Assembly: GCF_047675955.1 (NCBI RefSeq)
Contig: NC_132910.1
Span: 93,026,923-93,090,922, forward strand
Length of the DNA: 64,000 nucleotides
From: Chlorocebus sabaeus
Taxonomy: Eukaryota; Chordata; Mammalia; Primates; Cercopithecidae
Direction of reading: 5' to 3'
Every line of letters begins with the position of its first letter. Position 1 is the first letter of the stretch. This document shows positions 1-10,966 of the stretch, in pieces. The translations under genes were made by a program, and so were the position numbers. The notes beneath the pieces were generated by a model. That model was not told the origin of the DNA and searched no databases. It was given only the letters and a program-made list of their open reading frames with translations.

Positions 1-3000
1 AGATTGCAAAAACTTTCTCCCATTCTGTAGGTTGCCTGTTCATGCTGCTGATAGTTTATTTTGCTGTGTAGAAGCACTTTAATTAGATCCCATTTGTCAA
101 TTTTGGCTTTTGTTGCAGTTGCTTTTGGTGTTTTAGTCATGAAGTCTTTGCCCATGCCTATGACCCGAATGGTATTGCCTAGGTTTTCTTTTAGGGATTT
201 TTATGGTTTTAAGTCTTACGTTTAAGTCTCTAAGCCATCTTGAGTTAATTTTTGTATAAGGTGTAAGGAAGGGGTCCAGGTTCAGTTTTCTGCATATGGC
301 TAGCCAGTTTTCCAACACCATTTATTAAACAGGGAATCCTTTCCCCATTGCTTGTTTTTGTCAGGTTTGTCAAAGATCAGATGGTTGTAGATGTGTGGTG
401 TTATTTCTGAGGCATCTGCTCTATTCAATTGGTCTGTATATCTGTTTTGGTACCAGTACCATGCGTTTTTGGTTACTGTAGCCTTGTAGGATAGTTTGAA
501 GTCAGCTAGCATGAGACTTCCAGCTTTGTTCTTTTTGCTTAGGATTGTCTTGGCTATGCAGACTCTTTTTTGGCTCCATATGAAATGTAAAGTAGTTTTT
601 TCCAATTCTGTGAAGAAAGTCAATGGTAGCTTGATGGGGATAGGACTGAATCTATAAATTACTTTGGACAGTATGGCTGTGTTCACGACATTGATTCTTC
701 CTATCTATGAGCATGGAATGTTTTTCCATTTGTGTCCTCTTTTATTTCCTTGAGCAGTGATTTGTAACTCTCCTGGAAGAGGTCCTTCACATCCCTTGTA
801 ACTTGGATTCTTAGATATTTTACTCTCTTTGTAGCAATTGTGAATGGACAGCCACTCATTATTTGGCTCTCTGCTTATCTATTATTGCTCTATAGGAATG
901 CTTGTGTGATTTTTGCACATTGATTTTGTATCCTGAGATCTGCTGAAGTTGCTTATCAGCTTAAGGAGATTTTTGGGCTCAGATAATGGGGTTTTCTAAA
1001 TATACAATCATGTCATCTGCAAACAGAGGCAAATTGATTTCCTCTCTTCCTATTTGAAAATGCTTTATTTCTATCTCTTGCCTGATTTCCCTGGCCAGAA
1101 CTTCCAGTACTATGTTGAACAGGAGTGGTGAGACAGGGCATCCTTGTCTTGTGTCTCTTTCAAACGGTATGCCTCCAGTTTTTGCCCATTCAGTATGATA
1201 TTGGCTGTTGGTTTATCATAAATAGCTCTTATTATTTTGAGATACAGTCCATCTATATCTAATAGAGAGTTTTTAGCATAGAAGGCTGTTGAATTTTGTC
1301 AAAGGCCTTTTCTGCATTTATTGAGATAATCAAGTGGTTTTTGTCATTGGTTCTGTTTATGTGATGAATTACATTTATTGATTGTGTATATTGAATCAGT
1401 CTTGCATGCCAGGGATAAAGCTGACCTGATCGTGGTGGATAAGCTTTTTGATGTGCTGTTGGATTTGGTTTGCCAGTATTTTATTGAAGATTTTCGTATT
1501 GATGTTCATCAGGGATATTGGCCTGAAATTTTCTTTTTTCGTTGGATCTCTGCCAGGTTTTGGTATTAGGATAATGCTGGCCTCATAAAATGAGTTAGGG
1601 AGGATTCCCTCTTTTTCTATTTAGGGGAATAGTTTCAGAAAGAATGGTATCTCCTCTTTGTATCTCTGGTAGAATTCAGCCGTGAATCCATCTGGTCCTG
1701 GACGTTTTTTGGTTGATATGCTATTAATTACTGCCCCAATTTCAGAACTTGTTATTGGTCCCTTCAGGGATTCTACTTCTTTCTGGTTTATACTTAGGAG
1801 GGTGTATGTGTCCAGGAATTTATCCATTTCTTCTAAATTTCCTAGTTAATTTGCATAGAGGTGTTTATTGTATTATCTGATGGTAGTCTGTATTTCTGTG
1901 GGGTCAGTGGTGATATCCCCTGTATCATTTTTATTGCATCTATTTGATTCTTCTCTCTTTTCTTTATTAGTCTGGCTAGAAGTCTATGTTGTTGATCTTT
2001 TAAAAAAATCAGCTTCTGGATTCATAGATTTTTTTAAAGGATTTTTTGTGTCTCTATCTCCTTCAGTTCTCCTCTGTTTCTTGTATTCTGCTAGCTTTTG
2101 AATATGTTTGCTCTTGCTTCTCTAGTTGTTTTAATTGTGAAGTTAATATGTCATATTTAGGTCTTTCCTGCTTTCTCTTGTGGGCATTTAGTGCTATAAG
2201 TTTCCCTTTAAAGGCTGCTTTAGCTGTCCCAGAGATTCTGGTACGTTGTGTCTTTGCTCTCATTGGTTTCAAAGAACTTATTTATTTCTGCCTTAATTTT
2301 GTTATTTACTCAGTAGTCATTCAGGAGCAGGTTGTTCAGTTTCCATGTAGTTGTGCAGTTTTGAGTGAGTTTCTTAATCCTAAGTTCTAATTTCATTGCA
2401 TTGTGGTCTGAGTGCAATCATAACTGCTTGTTATGATTTCCATTTTTTGCATTTGCTGAGGAGTGTTTTACTTCCAATTATGTGGTCTATTTTAGAATAA
2501 GTGCGATGTGGTGCTGAGAAGAATGTATATTCTGTTGATTTGGGGCAGAGAGTTCTGCAGATGTCTATTAGGTCTGCTTGGTCCAGAGCTAAGTTCAAGT
2601 CCTGAATATCTTTGTTAATTTTCTGTCTTGTTGATCTGTCTAATATTGACAGTGGAGTGTTAAAGTCTTCCACTATTATTGTGTGAGCATCTAAGTCTCT
2701 TTGTAGGTCTCTAAGAACTTGCCTTATGAATCTAGGTGCTCCTGTATTGGGTGCATACATATTTAGGATAGTTAGCTCTTCTCGTTGCATTGATCCCTTT
2801 ACCATAATGTAATGCCCTTCTTTGTCTCGTTTGATCTTTGTTGGTTTAAACTCTGTTTTATCAGAGACTAGGATTGCAACACCTGCTTTTTTCTTTCTTT
2901 CTTTCTTTCTTTTTTTTTTTTTTTTTTTTTTGCTTTCTATTTGCTTGGTGGCTCTTCCTCCATTCCTTCTTTTTAAATCTATGTGTGTCTTTGCACATAA

Positions 3001-3136
3001 GATAGGTCTCCTGAATATAGCACACCAATGGGTGTTGAATCTTTATCCAATTTGCCAGTCTGTGTCTTTTAATTGGGTCATTTAGCCCATTTATGTTTAT
3101 GTGTAATATTGTTATGTATGAATTTGATCCTGTCAT
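1..3136 (-). pseudogene. L1 ORF2 (endonuclease/reverse transcriptase) pseudogene, partial
   Basis: ORF2 makes the L1 endonuclease, reverse transcriptase and Cys-rich tail used in target-primed reverse transcription. The start codon at 3136 follows the usual short spacer after ORF1 and opens with the typical MTGSN start and the HININGLNDPIKR-like endonuclease beginning. Recognisable pieces follow: the endonuclease core near 2431-2805, the segment just before the RT domain near 1621-1827 (KKRPGPDGFTAEFYQ), and the post-RT region near 300-686 (KNKAGSLMLADFKLSYKATV). Frameshifts and stops break the frame many times. The C-terminal roughly 350 codons are outside the window. Confidence 0.93.
2889..2932. 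repeat. CTTT / poly-T microsatellite inside L1 ORF2
   Basis: About five CTTT units are followed by an unbroken run of about 22 T. On the L1 sense strand this is an A-run and GAAA repeat. It sits where the ORF2 consensus has a short lysine-rich stretch, so it looks like a locally expanded A-rich codon run rather than an insertion. It shifts the ORF2 frame. Confidence 0.85.
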
Positions 3137-3194
3137 TATGATGCTAGCTGGTTATTTTGCCCATTAGTTGATGCAGTTTCTTCACAGTGTCGAT

Positions 3195-4212
3195 GGTCTT
3201 TAGAATTTGGTATGTTTTTGTAGTTGTTGGTACTGGTTGTTCCTTTCTATGTTTAGTGTTTCCTTCAGGAGCTCTTTTAAGGCATGCCTAGTGGTGACAA
3301 AATCTCTCAGCATTTGCTTGTCTGTAAATAATTTTATTTCTCCTTCACTTATGAAGCTTAATTTGGCTGGATATTAACTTCTGGGTTGAAAATTCTTCCT
3401 TTAAAATGTTGAATATTGACCACCACTCTCTTCTGACTTGTGGGGTTTCTGGCGAAAGACTCACTGTTAGTTATGGGCTTTCCTTTGTAGGTAACCTGAC
3501 CTTTCTCTCCGGCTGCCCTTCACGTTTTTTTCCTTCATTTCAACCTTGGTGAATCTGATGATTATGAGTCTTGGGGTAGCTCTTCTCGATGAGTATCTTT
3601 GTGGTGGTCTTAGTATTTCCTGAATTTGAATGTCAACCTGTCCTGCTAGGTTGGGGAAGTTCTCCTGGATAATATCCTGAAGTGTGTTTTTCAACTTGGT
3701 TTCATTCTCCCCGTCACTTTCAGGTACACCAATCAAATGTAGGTTTGGTCTTTTCACATAGTCCCATATTTCTTTATTCATTTATTTTCTTTTTCCTCTA
3801 ATCTTGTATTCATGCTTTATTTCATTAAGTTTATATACTCAATCTCTGATGTCCTTTCTTCCTCTGGATTGATTCAGCTATTGATACTCGTGTATACTTC
3901 ATGAAGTTCTCGTGCTGTGTTTTACAGCTCCTCAGGTCATTTATGTCCTTCTGTATACTGGTTATTCTAGTTAGAAATTGGTCTAACCTTTTTTCAAGGT
4001 TCTTAGCTTCCTTGCATTGGGTTAGAACACACTCCTTTAGCTCAGAGGAGTTTGTTGTTACCCACCTTCTGAAGACTACTGCTGTCAGTTCATCAAACTT
4101 AATCTCCGTCCAGTTTTGTTCCCATGCTGGCGAGAAGTTGTGATCCTTTGGAGAATAGACATTCTGGTTTTTGCAATTTTAAGCCTTTTTGTGCTGGTTT
4201 CTCCCCATCTTT
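3195..4212 (-). pseudogene. L1 ORF1 (RNA-binding chaperone) pseudogene
   Basis: ORF1p is the trimeric coiled-coil RNA-binding protein of L1. The degraded start is near 4212, where the initiator region reads MGRNQHKKA and then meets a stop. The best surviving part is 3467-3781: an RRM-like region beginning NKEIWDYVKRPNLHLIGVPE, followed by IIQENFPNLAGQVDIQIQEI and a basic RYSSRRATPR stretch. Length from start to end fits the family's roughly 338 codons. Frameshifts make it non-functional. The end is placed from family length and is approximate. Confidence 0.88.
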
Positions 4213-4974
4213 GTGGATTTATCTAGCTTTGGTCTTTGATGTTGTTGACCTTCAGGTGGGGTTTTGGTGTCGATGTCCTTTTTGTTGATGTTGATACTAT
4301 TCCTTTCTGTTAGTTAGTTTTCCTTCTAACAGGCCTCTGCTTCAGCTCTGCTGGAGTTTGCTGAAAGTACCCTCCAGACCCTGTTTTCCTGGATATCACC
4401 ATCAGAGGCTGCAGAATAGCAAAGATTGGTGCCCATTCCTTCCTCTGAAAGTTTCGTCCCAGAGGGGCACCCACCAGATGCCAGCCAGAGTTCTCCTGTA
4501 TGAGGTATATGTTTACCCCTGCTGGAAGGTGGCTCCCAGTCAGGAGGCTTGGGGGTCAGGGACCCACTTGAGGATACATCTGTCCCTTAGCAGAGCTCAA
4601 GCGCTGTGCTGGGAGATCTGCTCTTTTCAGAGTCATCAGGCAGGAACGTTTAAGTCTGCTGAAGCTGTGCCCACAGCTGCCCTTTCCTCCAGATGCTCTG
4701 TCCCAGGGAGATGGGAGTTTTATCTATAAGCCCCTGACTGGGAGTGCTGCCTTTCTTTCAAAGATGTCGTTTTTTTGAATACCAGAGAGACAATGTGCCC
4801 ATCTCATTGCATATAACGGAGGGTCATAATATTGATATATTTTCTTCCTAGTGATTTTATCCTTAATCACCTGGTGAAGGTGATGTCTGCCAGGCTTCTC
4901 TGCTATAAAGTTGCTGACTTTTTCCTTTTTGTACTCCAGGTTCTCTTAATGGACACAGCTAAGAAATGTATGTA

Positions 4975-5085
4975 TATTCATGTATATATAGGAATCTATA
5001 TTTCTATATCCCTTTATCTGTGGGTGCGTATGTATGTTTATATGCATACATGTATGTATGTATGTGAATACATTTACAAATAAAC
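4975..5085. repeat. TATG/TACA-rich low-complexity tract
   Basis: Imperfect alternation of TATG, TATA and ATGT units, best ordered at 5040-5075 where ATGTATGT repeats. It lies just beyond the 5' end of the first L1. No gene is supported here. Confidence 0.7.
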
Positions 5086-5089
5086 ATGA

Positions 5090-5590
5090 ATTTATACTGA
5101 TATATAAATCCAGTACTACAGATATATTCTAGCCTTTTTTTTTTTTGTAACTCATGTCTCAGAGAGAAACTTGATTCTCAGAATTTACAGAATAATTACC
5201 TATTTGTCCAACCATAGTATAACTTGATAATCTCTATTCATATGGGATACAATTTATCAACTAGATTGCAGTGTTTATATGCAGTTATCTTCCTCTTTAT
5301 ATAAAAGTAAAGCATACATCTAGTCAAAATGCTGTTTTCTTCCTATTCATTTTCATGGGATTATGTTATACATTTGTAATATGAATAAAGAATATAGAAA
5401 ACTAAAAGTGGTAGACATAAATTTAAACCGAACAAACCTGAAAATTCAATGTATTAAATATGTAGTATATAGTTAAAGCACTTAGAGGGCAATTTACTCT
5501 ACATTTAAAAAAAAAATCAGCAATCAGAAATCTAAGCAATCTAAGCTTCTTTAAAAAATAATGAATAGTTTCTGGTTCCTCTTATATAAT
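5090..5590. other. AT-rich stretch without recognised features
   Basis: Very AT-rich sequence with short T- and A-runs (T11 near 5136, A9 near 5508). I see no gene, no clear repeat family and no splice-flanked open frame. Confidence 0.5.
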
Positions 5591-7068
5591 GTGCTTTATT
5601 TTTTGTCTACTTCATCTTCTCTGAGTCATTGATTTTTAGCAATTTGAATATGATATGCCTGGTTTATTTAAATCCTTTTTTGTGTTATGTGAATTTCTTT
5701 GTTATATGGTTTTGTGTTTGTCATTAATCCTGGCCACTTCTCTGGCATTATTTCTTCAACTATTTCTTCTGACCTATTTTCTTTCCATTCTCTCTTAAGG
5801 CCTTCTATTACACATATATCAAAACTTTTGATATTGTTCTACACCTCTTGGAAGCTCTGTTCTGTGTTTTAGTTGTTGTTGTTGCTGTGTTCCTCTTTTT
5901 CTCTTTCAGTTTGGGTAATTTCAACTGAACTATCTTCAAACTCACTGATTCCCTCTTTGGCTATATTCAGTCTACTAATAAAACTAAAGGACACTTTTCA
6001 TATATCTTAGTGCCTTTTTAATATCAATTTTATCATGTAATTTTCATGTCTCTTCTCTAGATTTCCATCTATTTTTTATACTTTTTATCTTTTACATTAG
6101 AACTATCAACATACTAATCATAGTTTAAGTTAAATTCCCTTTCTGAGAGTTTCTACATTATTGTTAAGTGAACCTGGTTCTCATGGCCTTGTCTTATGGT
6201 AATGTGTTTACTCTTGCCTTTTTGTATGCCTTGTAGTTGTTTGTTAAATGCTGGGCATGCTTTTTAGGACAATAAATACTAAGGTTATTGTGGGTTTTTT
6301 TAATGCTTGGAATTTTTTCCTTCTTCTAGGCCTTTTTCATGGGAGTGTGTATTCATCTAATCCAAATCTAGCCTGGGTTTGACTTCTGTTGTTCTGACTG
6401 TTACCCTCTGTGTCCCAGAACATTCAAATGTATGTCGTGATTCCTGTTTTTTTGCAGTAGGGTTTGTTGGTCAGAAGTTATGTTTTCAATATTTGTTTCT
6501 TCCTTTCTGCTATGGCCTGAATGTTTGTGTCCTCCCCCAACCCTCAGAATGTATATGTTGAAACTTACCCCCTGATGTAATAGCATTAGGAGGTAAGACC
6601 TTTGGGAGGAGATGAATGCCCTTATGAAAGAAGACTGAAGGAGCTTTGTTCCACCAAGTGAGAACATTGTCATCTATGAGAAACAGAACCTCTCCAGACA
6701 CTGAATCGGCCAGTGCCTTCATCTCGAACTTCTCAGCCTCTAGAACTGTCAGCCATACATTTCCATTGATTAAATTACTCCAGTCTAAGGCATTAGCAAC
6801 AGGAACAGACTACTAAACTTGCCTTAGATCTTTTTCTCTATGCTGCATTCCAGAGCATAGCTCTCCATTCAGCTTTTCTAGACATATTCTACTTTTGTTT
6901 TTACTTTAGATTTGACAGTCTGGTGGTTGGGTCAAAAAATAGGGATTGTTTGTGATGGTGTGATTAAGTGTCTTGATTTTAGGCAGGCTGTGTCCCCCTG
7001 GTTCTTAGGTGTGTGACCTTTACTAGTTTGTTTCTCCTCTAGCTGTAGTGCTCGGCATAGCATATATT
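5590..7068 (-). mobile_element. Old L1 5' region (ORF1/5'UTR-like), split by an LTR
   Basis: The stretch resembles, in reverse, the 5' half of an ancient L1. Phrases around 5735-5800 (a TTATTTCTTCAACTATTTC-type segment) and 5930-5990 match the family of old L1M ORF1 sequences in outline. It is interrupted at 6508-6815 by an MLT1-like LTR and resumes to about 7068. It is heavily diverged, so the family assignment is by overall resemblance only. Confidence 0.5.
6508..6815 (+). mobile_element. MLT1-type MaLR solo LTR
   Basis: A solo LTR of the ancient ERVL-MaLR group. It begins TGCTATGGCCTGAATG, contains the diagnostic block around GTATATGTTGAAAC and ATTAGGAGGTAAGACC with TTTGGGAGG, and ends with AACAGACTACTA. 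It most resembles MLT1A. No internal retroviral sequence flanks it. Short open frames across it on the minus strand are chance. Confidence 0.82.
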
Positions 7069-7140
7069 CCTGACCCTCCTTCAAGGCTAGAGCTTAATTT
7101 TCTTTTTCTTTCCTGACTCTCCTTTAAAACTAGAGCTTAC
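7069..7140. repeat. Imperfect ~43 bp tandem repeat at the L1 landing site
   Basis: 7069-7111 and a second copy that starts at 7112 share CCTGACYCTCCTT, then CTAGAGCTTA, then TTTTCTTTTTCTTT. The second copy is split by the L1 at 7141-8278; its tail continues at about 8289-8305. So the duplication existed before the L1 inserted. Confidence 0.75.
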
Positions 7141-7142
7141 TT
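7126..7142. repeat. Target-site duplication, left copy
   Basis: The 17-mer AAAACTAGAGCTTACTT is repeated exactly at 8275-8291 on the far side of the A-tail. The last two T may be shared with the L1 sequence. Confidence 0.88.
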
Positions 7143-7613
7143 GTCAATTTTGGCTTTTGCTGCTGTTGCTTTTGGTGTTTTAGACATGAAGTCTTTGCCC
7201 ATGCCTATGTCCTGAATGGTACTACCTAGGTTTTCCTCTAGGGTTTTTATGGTATTAGGTCTAACATTTAAGTCTCTAATCCATCTTGAATTAATTTTCG
7301 TATAAGGAGTAAGGAAAGGATCCAGTTTCAGCTTTCTACTTATGGCTAGCCAATTTTCCCAGCACCATTTATTAAATAGGGAATCCTTTCCCCATTTCTT
7401 GTTTCTCTCAGGTTTGTCAAAGATCAGATGGCTGTAGATGTGTGGTATTATTTCTGAGGACTCTGTTCTGTTCCATTTTTCTATATCTCTGTTTTGGTAC
7501 CAGTACCATGCTGTTTTGGTTACTGTAGCCTTGTAGTATAGTTTGAAGTCAGGTAGCGTGATGCCTCCAGCTTTATTCTTTTGACTTAGGATTGTCTTGG
7601 AGATGCGGGCTCT
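7141..7613 (-). pseudogene. L1 ORF2 fragment, inverted part
   Basis: An open frame covers most of this part and encodes the post-RT region of ORF2 (SQKNKAGGITLPDFKLYYKA, then WYWYQNRDIEKWNRTE, FDKPERNKKWGKDSLFNKWC). No stop interrupts it, in line with recent insertion. It cannot be expressed as part of a full ORF2 because it is inverted relative to the rest. Confidence 0.93.
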
Positions 7614-7945
7614 TAGATGTACCATATGACCCAGCCATCCCATTACTGGGTATATACCCAAAGGATTATAAATCATGCTGCTATAAAGACACATGCACAC
7701 GTATGTTTATTGCGGCACTATTCACAATAGCAAAGACTTGGAATCAACCCAAATGTCCATCAGTGACAGACTGGATTAAGAAAATGTGGCACATATACAC
7801 CATGGAATACTATGCAGCCATAAAAAAGGATGAGTTTGTGTCCTTTGTAGGGACATGGATGCAGCTGGAAACCATCATTCTTAGCAAACTATCACAAGAA
7901 CAGAAAACCAAACACCGCATGTTCTCACTCATAGGTGGGAATTGA
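7614..7945 (+). pseudogene. L1 ORF2 C-terminus
   Basis: This encodes the last roughly 105 residues of L1 ORF2, from DVPYDPAIPLLGIYPKDYKS through IYTMEYYAAIKKDEF to a stop after MFSLIGGN. The frame is intact but has no endonuclease or RT domain upstream. Confidence 0.93.
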
Positions 7946-8000
7946 ACAATGAGATCACTTGGACTCGGGAAGGGGAACATCACACAACGGGGCCTATCAT

Positions 8001-8023
8001 GGGGAGGGGGGAGGGGGGAGGGA
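8001..8023 (+). other. L1 3'UTR G-rich polypurine tract (G-quadruplex motif)
   Basis: Four G-runs separated by single A residues, of the form GGGG-A-G6-A-G6-A-GGG. Hominoid and cercopithecid L1 3'UTRs are known to carry a G-rich tract able to form a G-quadruplex. Here it is in the normal place, between the ORF2 stop and the A-tail. Confidence 0.85.
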
Positions 8024-8228
8024 TTGCATTGGGAGTTATACCTGATGTAAATGACGAGTTGATGGGTGCTGACAAGTTGATGGGTGCAGCACAGCAACAT
8101 GGCACAAGTATACATATGTAACAAACCTGCACGTTATGCACATGTACCCTAGAACTTAAAGTATAATAATAATAAAAAATAAAGAAAAGAAAAAAAAGAA
8201 AAAAGTAAAAAAAAAAAATGTTTACAGA

Positions 8229-8230
<2 letters not shown>

Positions 8231-8278
<48 letters not shown>
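8231..8278 (+). repeat. L1 terminal A48 tract
   Basis: An unbroken run of 48 A ends the insertion and is directly followed by the right target-site duplication. An earlier A-rich tract (about 8180-8218) is separated from it by a 12-base non-A insert. Confidence 0.95.
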
Positions 8279-8280
<2 letters not shown>

Positions 8281-8291
8281 AGAGCTTACTT
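8275..8291. repeat. Target-site duplication, right copy
   Basis: Exact repeat of the 17-mer at 7126-7142. The first A residues overlap the A-tail. Confidence 0.88.
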
Positions 8292-10025
8292 TTCTTTTTC
8301 TTTGTGTTTTCTTTCCCCAGCCTCCACGAGTTCCTACCAGTGCCCTAAGGTAATGATTTTTATTGCCTATTCTCCTGTTGATTAATGCTTTTGTTCCCTA
8401 TAGGAGTTAGTGTATATTCGTCTAAATGGAAACTCAGATGTGTGACAAATTGAGGAAACATCATTAATTTGCAGTTTGTGTAGTGTTACTTCTGCTGTAA
8501 GGGTGAGAACAACATTCTTTCTAGCTCTCTATTGCTGAACTGAAACTGGAAGTCAGTATCAACACTTTAAAAATAGTTCAGTTAATAAAACTTAGGGACA
8601 TGGTGACAAACTCACCAATGCTAACATCAGATTTGGACAAACTTACCCACTCAGTCCCTGGAAAACTTTAGGTTTTCCCAGCAGGAACAGAGTGTTTGCC
8701 AGTAAGTTTGTGTTATAGGTGGAAGCAGACCAGATTATGTTTTCTACAGATGGAAAATCCCGAGGTCAAGATGAGTAGAAGTGAGATAGTTATACATACT
8801 GATTTTTCTTCCCAAATCCATTACTCAAATATATCACTTTTCCCCTTTGGGGTAAGTTAAGTTGGGGTAGAGACAAGGAATGGATATTCTTTTAGACCCA
8901 CAGAAAATAGAGGAACCCTCCTCCCTTCACAGCAACATTCCTCAGCCATGGTCATATTTGCCCATTCAGTTCAATCGATAAATCCACAGTCAACCTGTAG
9001 GAAGATATTAGCCATCCGTGAGTTTCTTTTTTCACTTTCCTGAGGCTGCTGTCCTTAAAATCCACAAAATTCCTTTGAGGATACTACTAATACCACTGTA
9101 TTGCCACCACAAGTCCCTTAAATGAGTCAGAATAGAATACCAATAACTCTAAGCTCCTGTGTTTCATTTTGTTTTTGTTTGTTTATTTTTTTAACAATTA
9201 GACTCAGCAACCTTGTCAAAAATAGTATATTAAAGTTTCCGTAATAAGAATAAATGATAATGTAAAGGTTAGCCTATATAAGATGACAACAAATAAAGAT
9301 GCCCAAATTTATTTCCATTATTAAATTCTAGGGGATACTTACAACCTGCTGGCTAAATCCTTCTGTTAATCATAGTGCTAAAATGTCAAAATCTAATATA
9401 ATTTAAAGTGCAATTTCAAATTCTCTTTTCCTTATCAGTTACAAATCCAGAAGAATTTAAGAGTTCACCAATTTCTCATTCTGCTCAGTCTCAGCCCTAG
9501 GGGTCCTCCATATTTGGGTAGAGTTGGCATTTCTGAAGCAGATGCAGTCTGGGCTCTCGCTGGAACAGGCATAGTTCTTTCATGGCCCCAGAAGTTAGTT
9601 TAATGCCAAGTCTCTCATGTTGTCACTTTTAAAGCATCCAAATAATTCCTAAGAAATACCTAGACAATTGTCAATAGCTGGCATTAGGCTTAAAATTAAG
9701 CTACTTCTAGCCCCTACATCAGAATCTAGTCGTTGGTGTTGACAAAGACCACAATGGAAATTCAAACAGCATTTAAAGAGAATAAAAGATAGTAAAAATC
9801 TTACTGATTTTAGTCCAGCCAGGAGGCTTATCAATGCTAGTTATCTGGAATTCATGATCTACGAAATTAAGCTCAATTAGTAGAAATCTTCTTTTAAAGA
9901 ATAGTTAACGTATCTGGAAATACAATTACTATACTTGGAAAATTCACCACTCTACACTTTCTAGTGTCACAGAATGACATTTGAGACACTGGTATAGTTT
10001 TACATTTTTTCTCCTTTTGAATAAA
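8292..10025. other. No recognised gene or repeat
   Basis: About 1.7 kb of ordinary AT-rich sequence. Open frames are short and lack splice or codon support. I recognise no interspersed repeat here. Confidence 0.5.
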
Positions 10026-10027
10026 CT

Positions 10028-10966
10028 ATTTTTTAAACATTATACTTTAAGTTCTAGGGTACATGTGCAGAATGTACAGGTATACATGCTACATAGGTAT
10101 ACACTTGCCATAGTGGTTTGCTGCACCCATGAACCGGTCATCTACATCAGGAATTTCTCTTAATGCTATCCCTTCCCTAGTCCCCCACCCCCCGACAGGC
10201 CCCGGTGTGTGATTCCCTGCCCCCTACGTGTCCCTGTGTTCTCATTGTTCAACTTCCACTTATGAGTGAGAACATGCAATGTTTGGTTTTCTGTTCTTGT
10301 GTTAGTTTGCTGAGAATGATGGTTTCCAGCTTCATTCATGTCCCTGCAGAGACACGAACACATCTTTTTTTTATGGCTGAATAGTATTCCATGGTGTATA
10401 TGTGCTACATTTTCTTTATCTAGTCTTTCATTGATGGGCATTTGGGTTGGCTCCAAGTCTTTGCTTTTGTGAACAGTGTCACAATAAGCATAAGTATGCA
10501 TGTGTCTTTGTAGCAGAATGATTTATAATCCTTTGGGTATATACCCAGTAATGGGATAGTTGCATCAAATGGTATTTCTGGTTCTAGATCCTTGAAGAAT
10601 CGCCACACTGTCTTCCACAATGGTTGAACTAATTTACACTCCCACAAACAGTGTAAAAGTGTTCCTATTTCTCCACATCTCTCCAGCACCTGTTGTTTCC
10701 TGACTTTTTAATGATTGCCATTCTAACTGGGGTGAGATGGTATCTTGTTGTTTTGATTTGCATTTCTCTGATGGCCAGTGATGAGAAGCATTTTTTCATG
10801 TGTCTGTTGGCTGCATAAATGTCTTCTTTTGAGAAGTGTCTGTTCATATCCTTTGCCCACTTTTTGATGGGGTTGTTTGATTTTTTTCTTGTAAATTTGT
10901 TTAAGTTCTTTGTAGATTCTGGATATCCCATTTTAAAATTTTGGCTTTTGTTGCTATTGCTTTTGG
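10028..10966 (-). mobile_element. L1 3' fragment with internal deletion
   Basis: Read in reverse this is an L1 3' end: ORF2 C-terminal region, 3'UTR and a short A-rich tail at 10022-10040. Peptide pieces include IPFDATIPLLGIYPKDYKSF (10420-10689) and NNPIKKWAKDMNRHFSKEDI (10665-10931). Near 10930 two ORF2 segments that are about 130 bp apart in the consensus are joined at a CCCA-like point, so there is an internal deletion. The 5' end stops near 10966. Confidence 0.92.

Larger units (their letters stand above)
1..4770 (-). mobile_element. L1 retrotransposon, 5'-truncated, cut by window edge
   Basis: This is a primate L1 on the minus strand. Read in reverse it gives the end of the L1 5'UTR (about 4215-4770), a decayed ORF1, a short spacer and most of ORF2. 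The 3' end, with its A-tail and one target-site duplication, lies to the left of the window. The 5' end stops within the 5'UTR near 4770, where the sequence changes to AT-rich non-L1 DNA, so the copy is 5'-truncated. Many stops and frameshifts make it inactive. It is fairly close to catarrhine L1PA/L1PB consensus by eye; I did not assign a subfamily. Confidence 0.95.
7141..8278 (+). mobile_element. Young L1 with 5' inversion (twin priming)
   Basis: One L1 insertion in two opposed parts. 7141-7613 is ORF2 sequence on the minus strand; 7614-8278 is the L1 3' end on the plus strand, with the ORF2 C-terminus, 3'UTR and A-tail. The segment of L1 between them is missing. Both parts sit inside one pair of 17 bp direct repeats (7126-7142 and 8275-8291), which shows a single event. 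This is the classic footprint of twin priming during target-primed reverse transcription. The intact duplications, low divergence and an A48 run mark it as one of the youngest insertions here. Confidence 0.95.

Noticed and set aside
7137..7700. 187-codon frame as a gene
   Set aside because: L1 ORF2 sequence that crosses the inversion junction; no independent protein.
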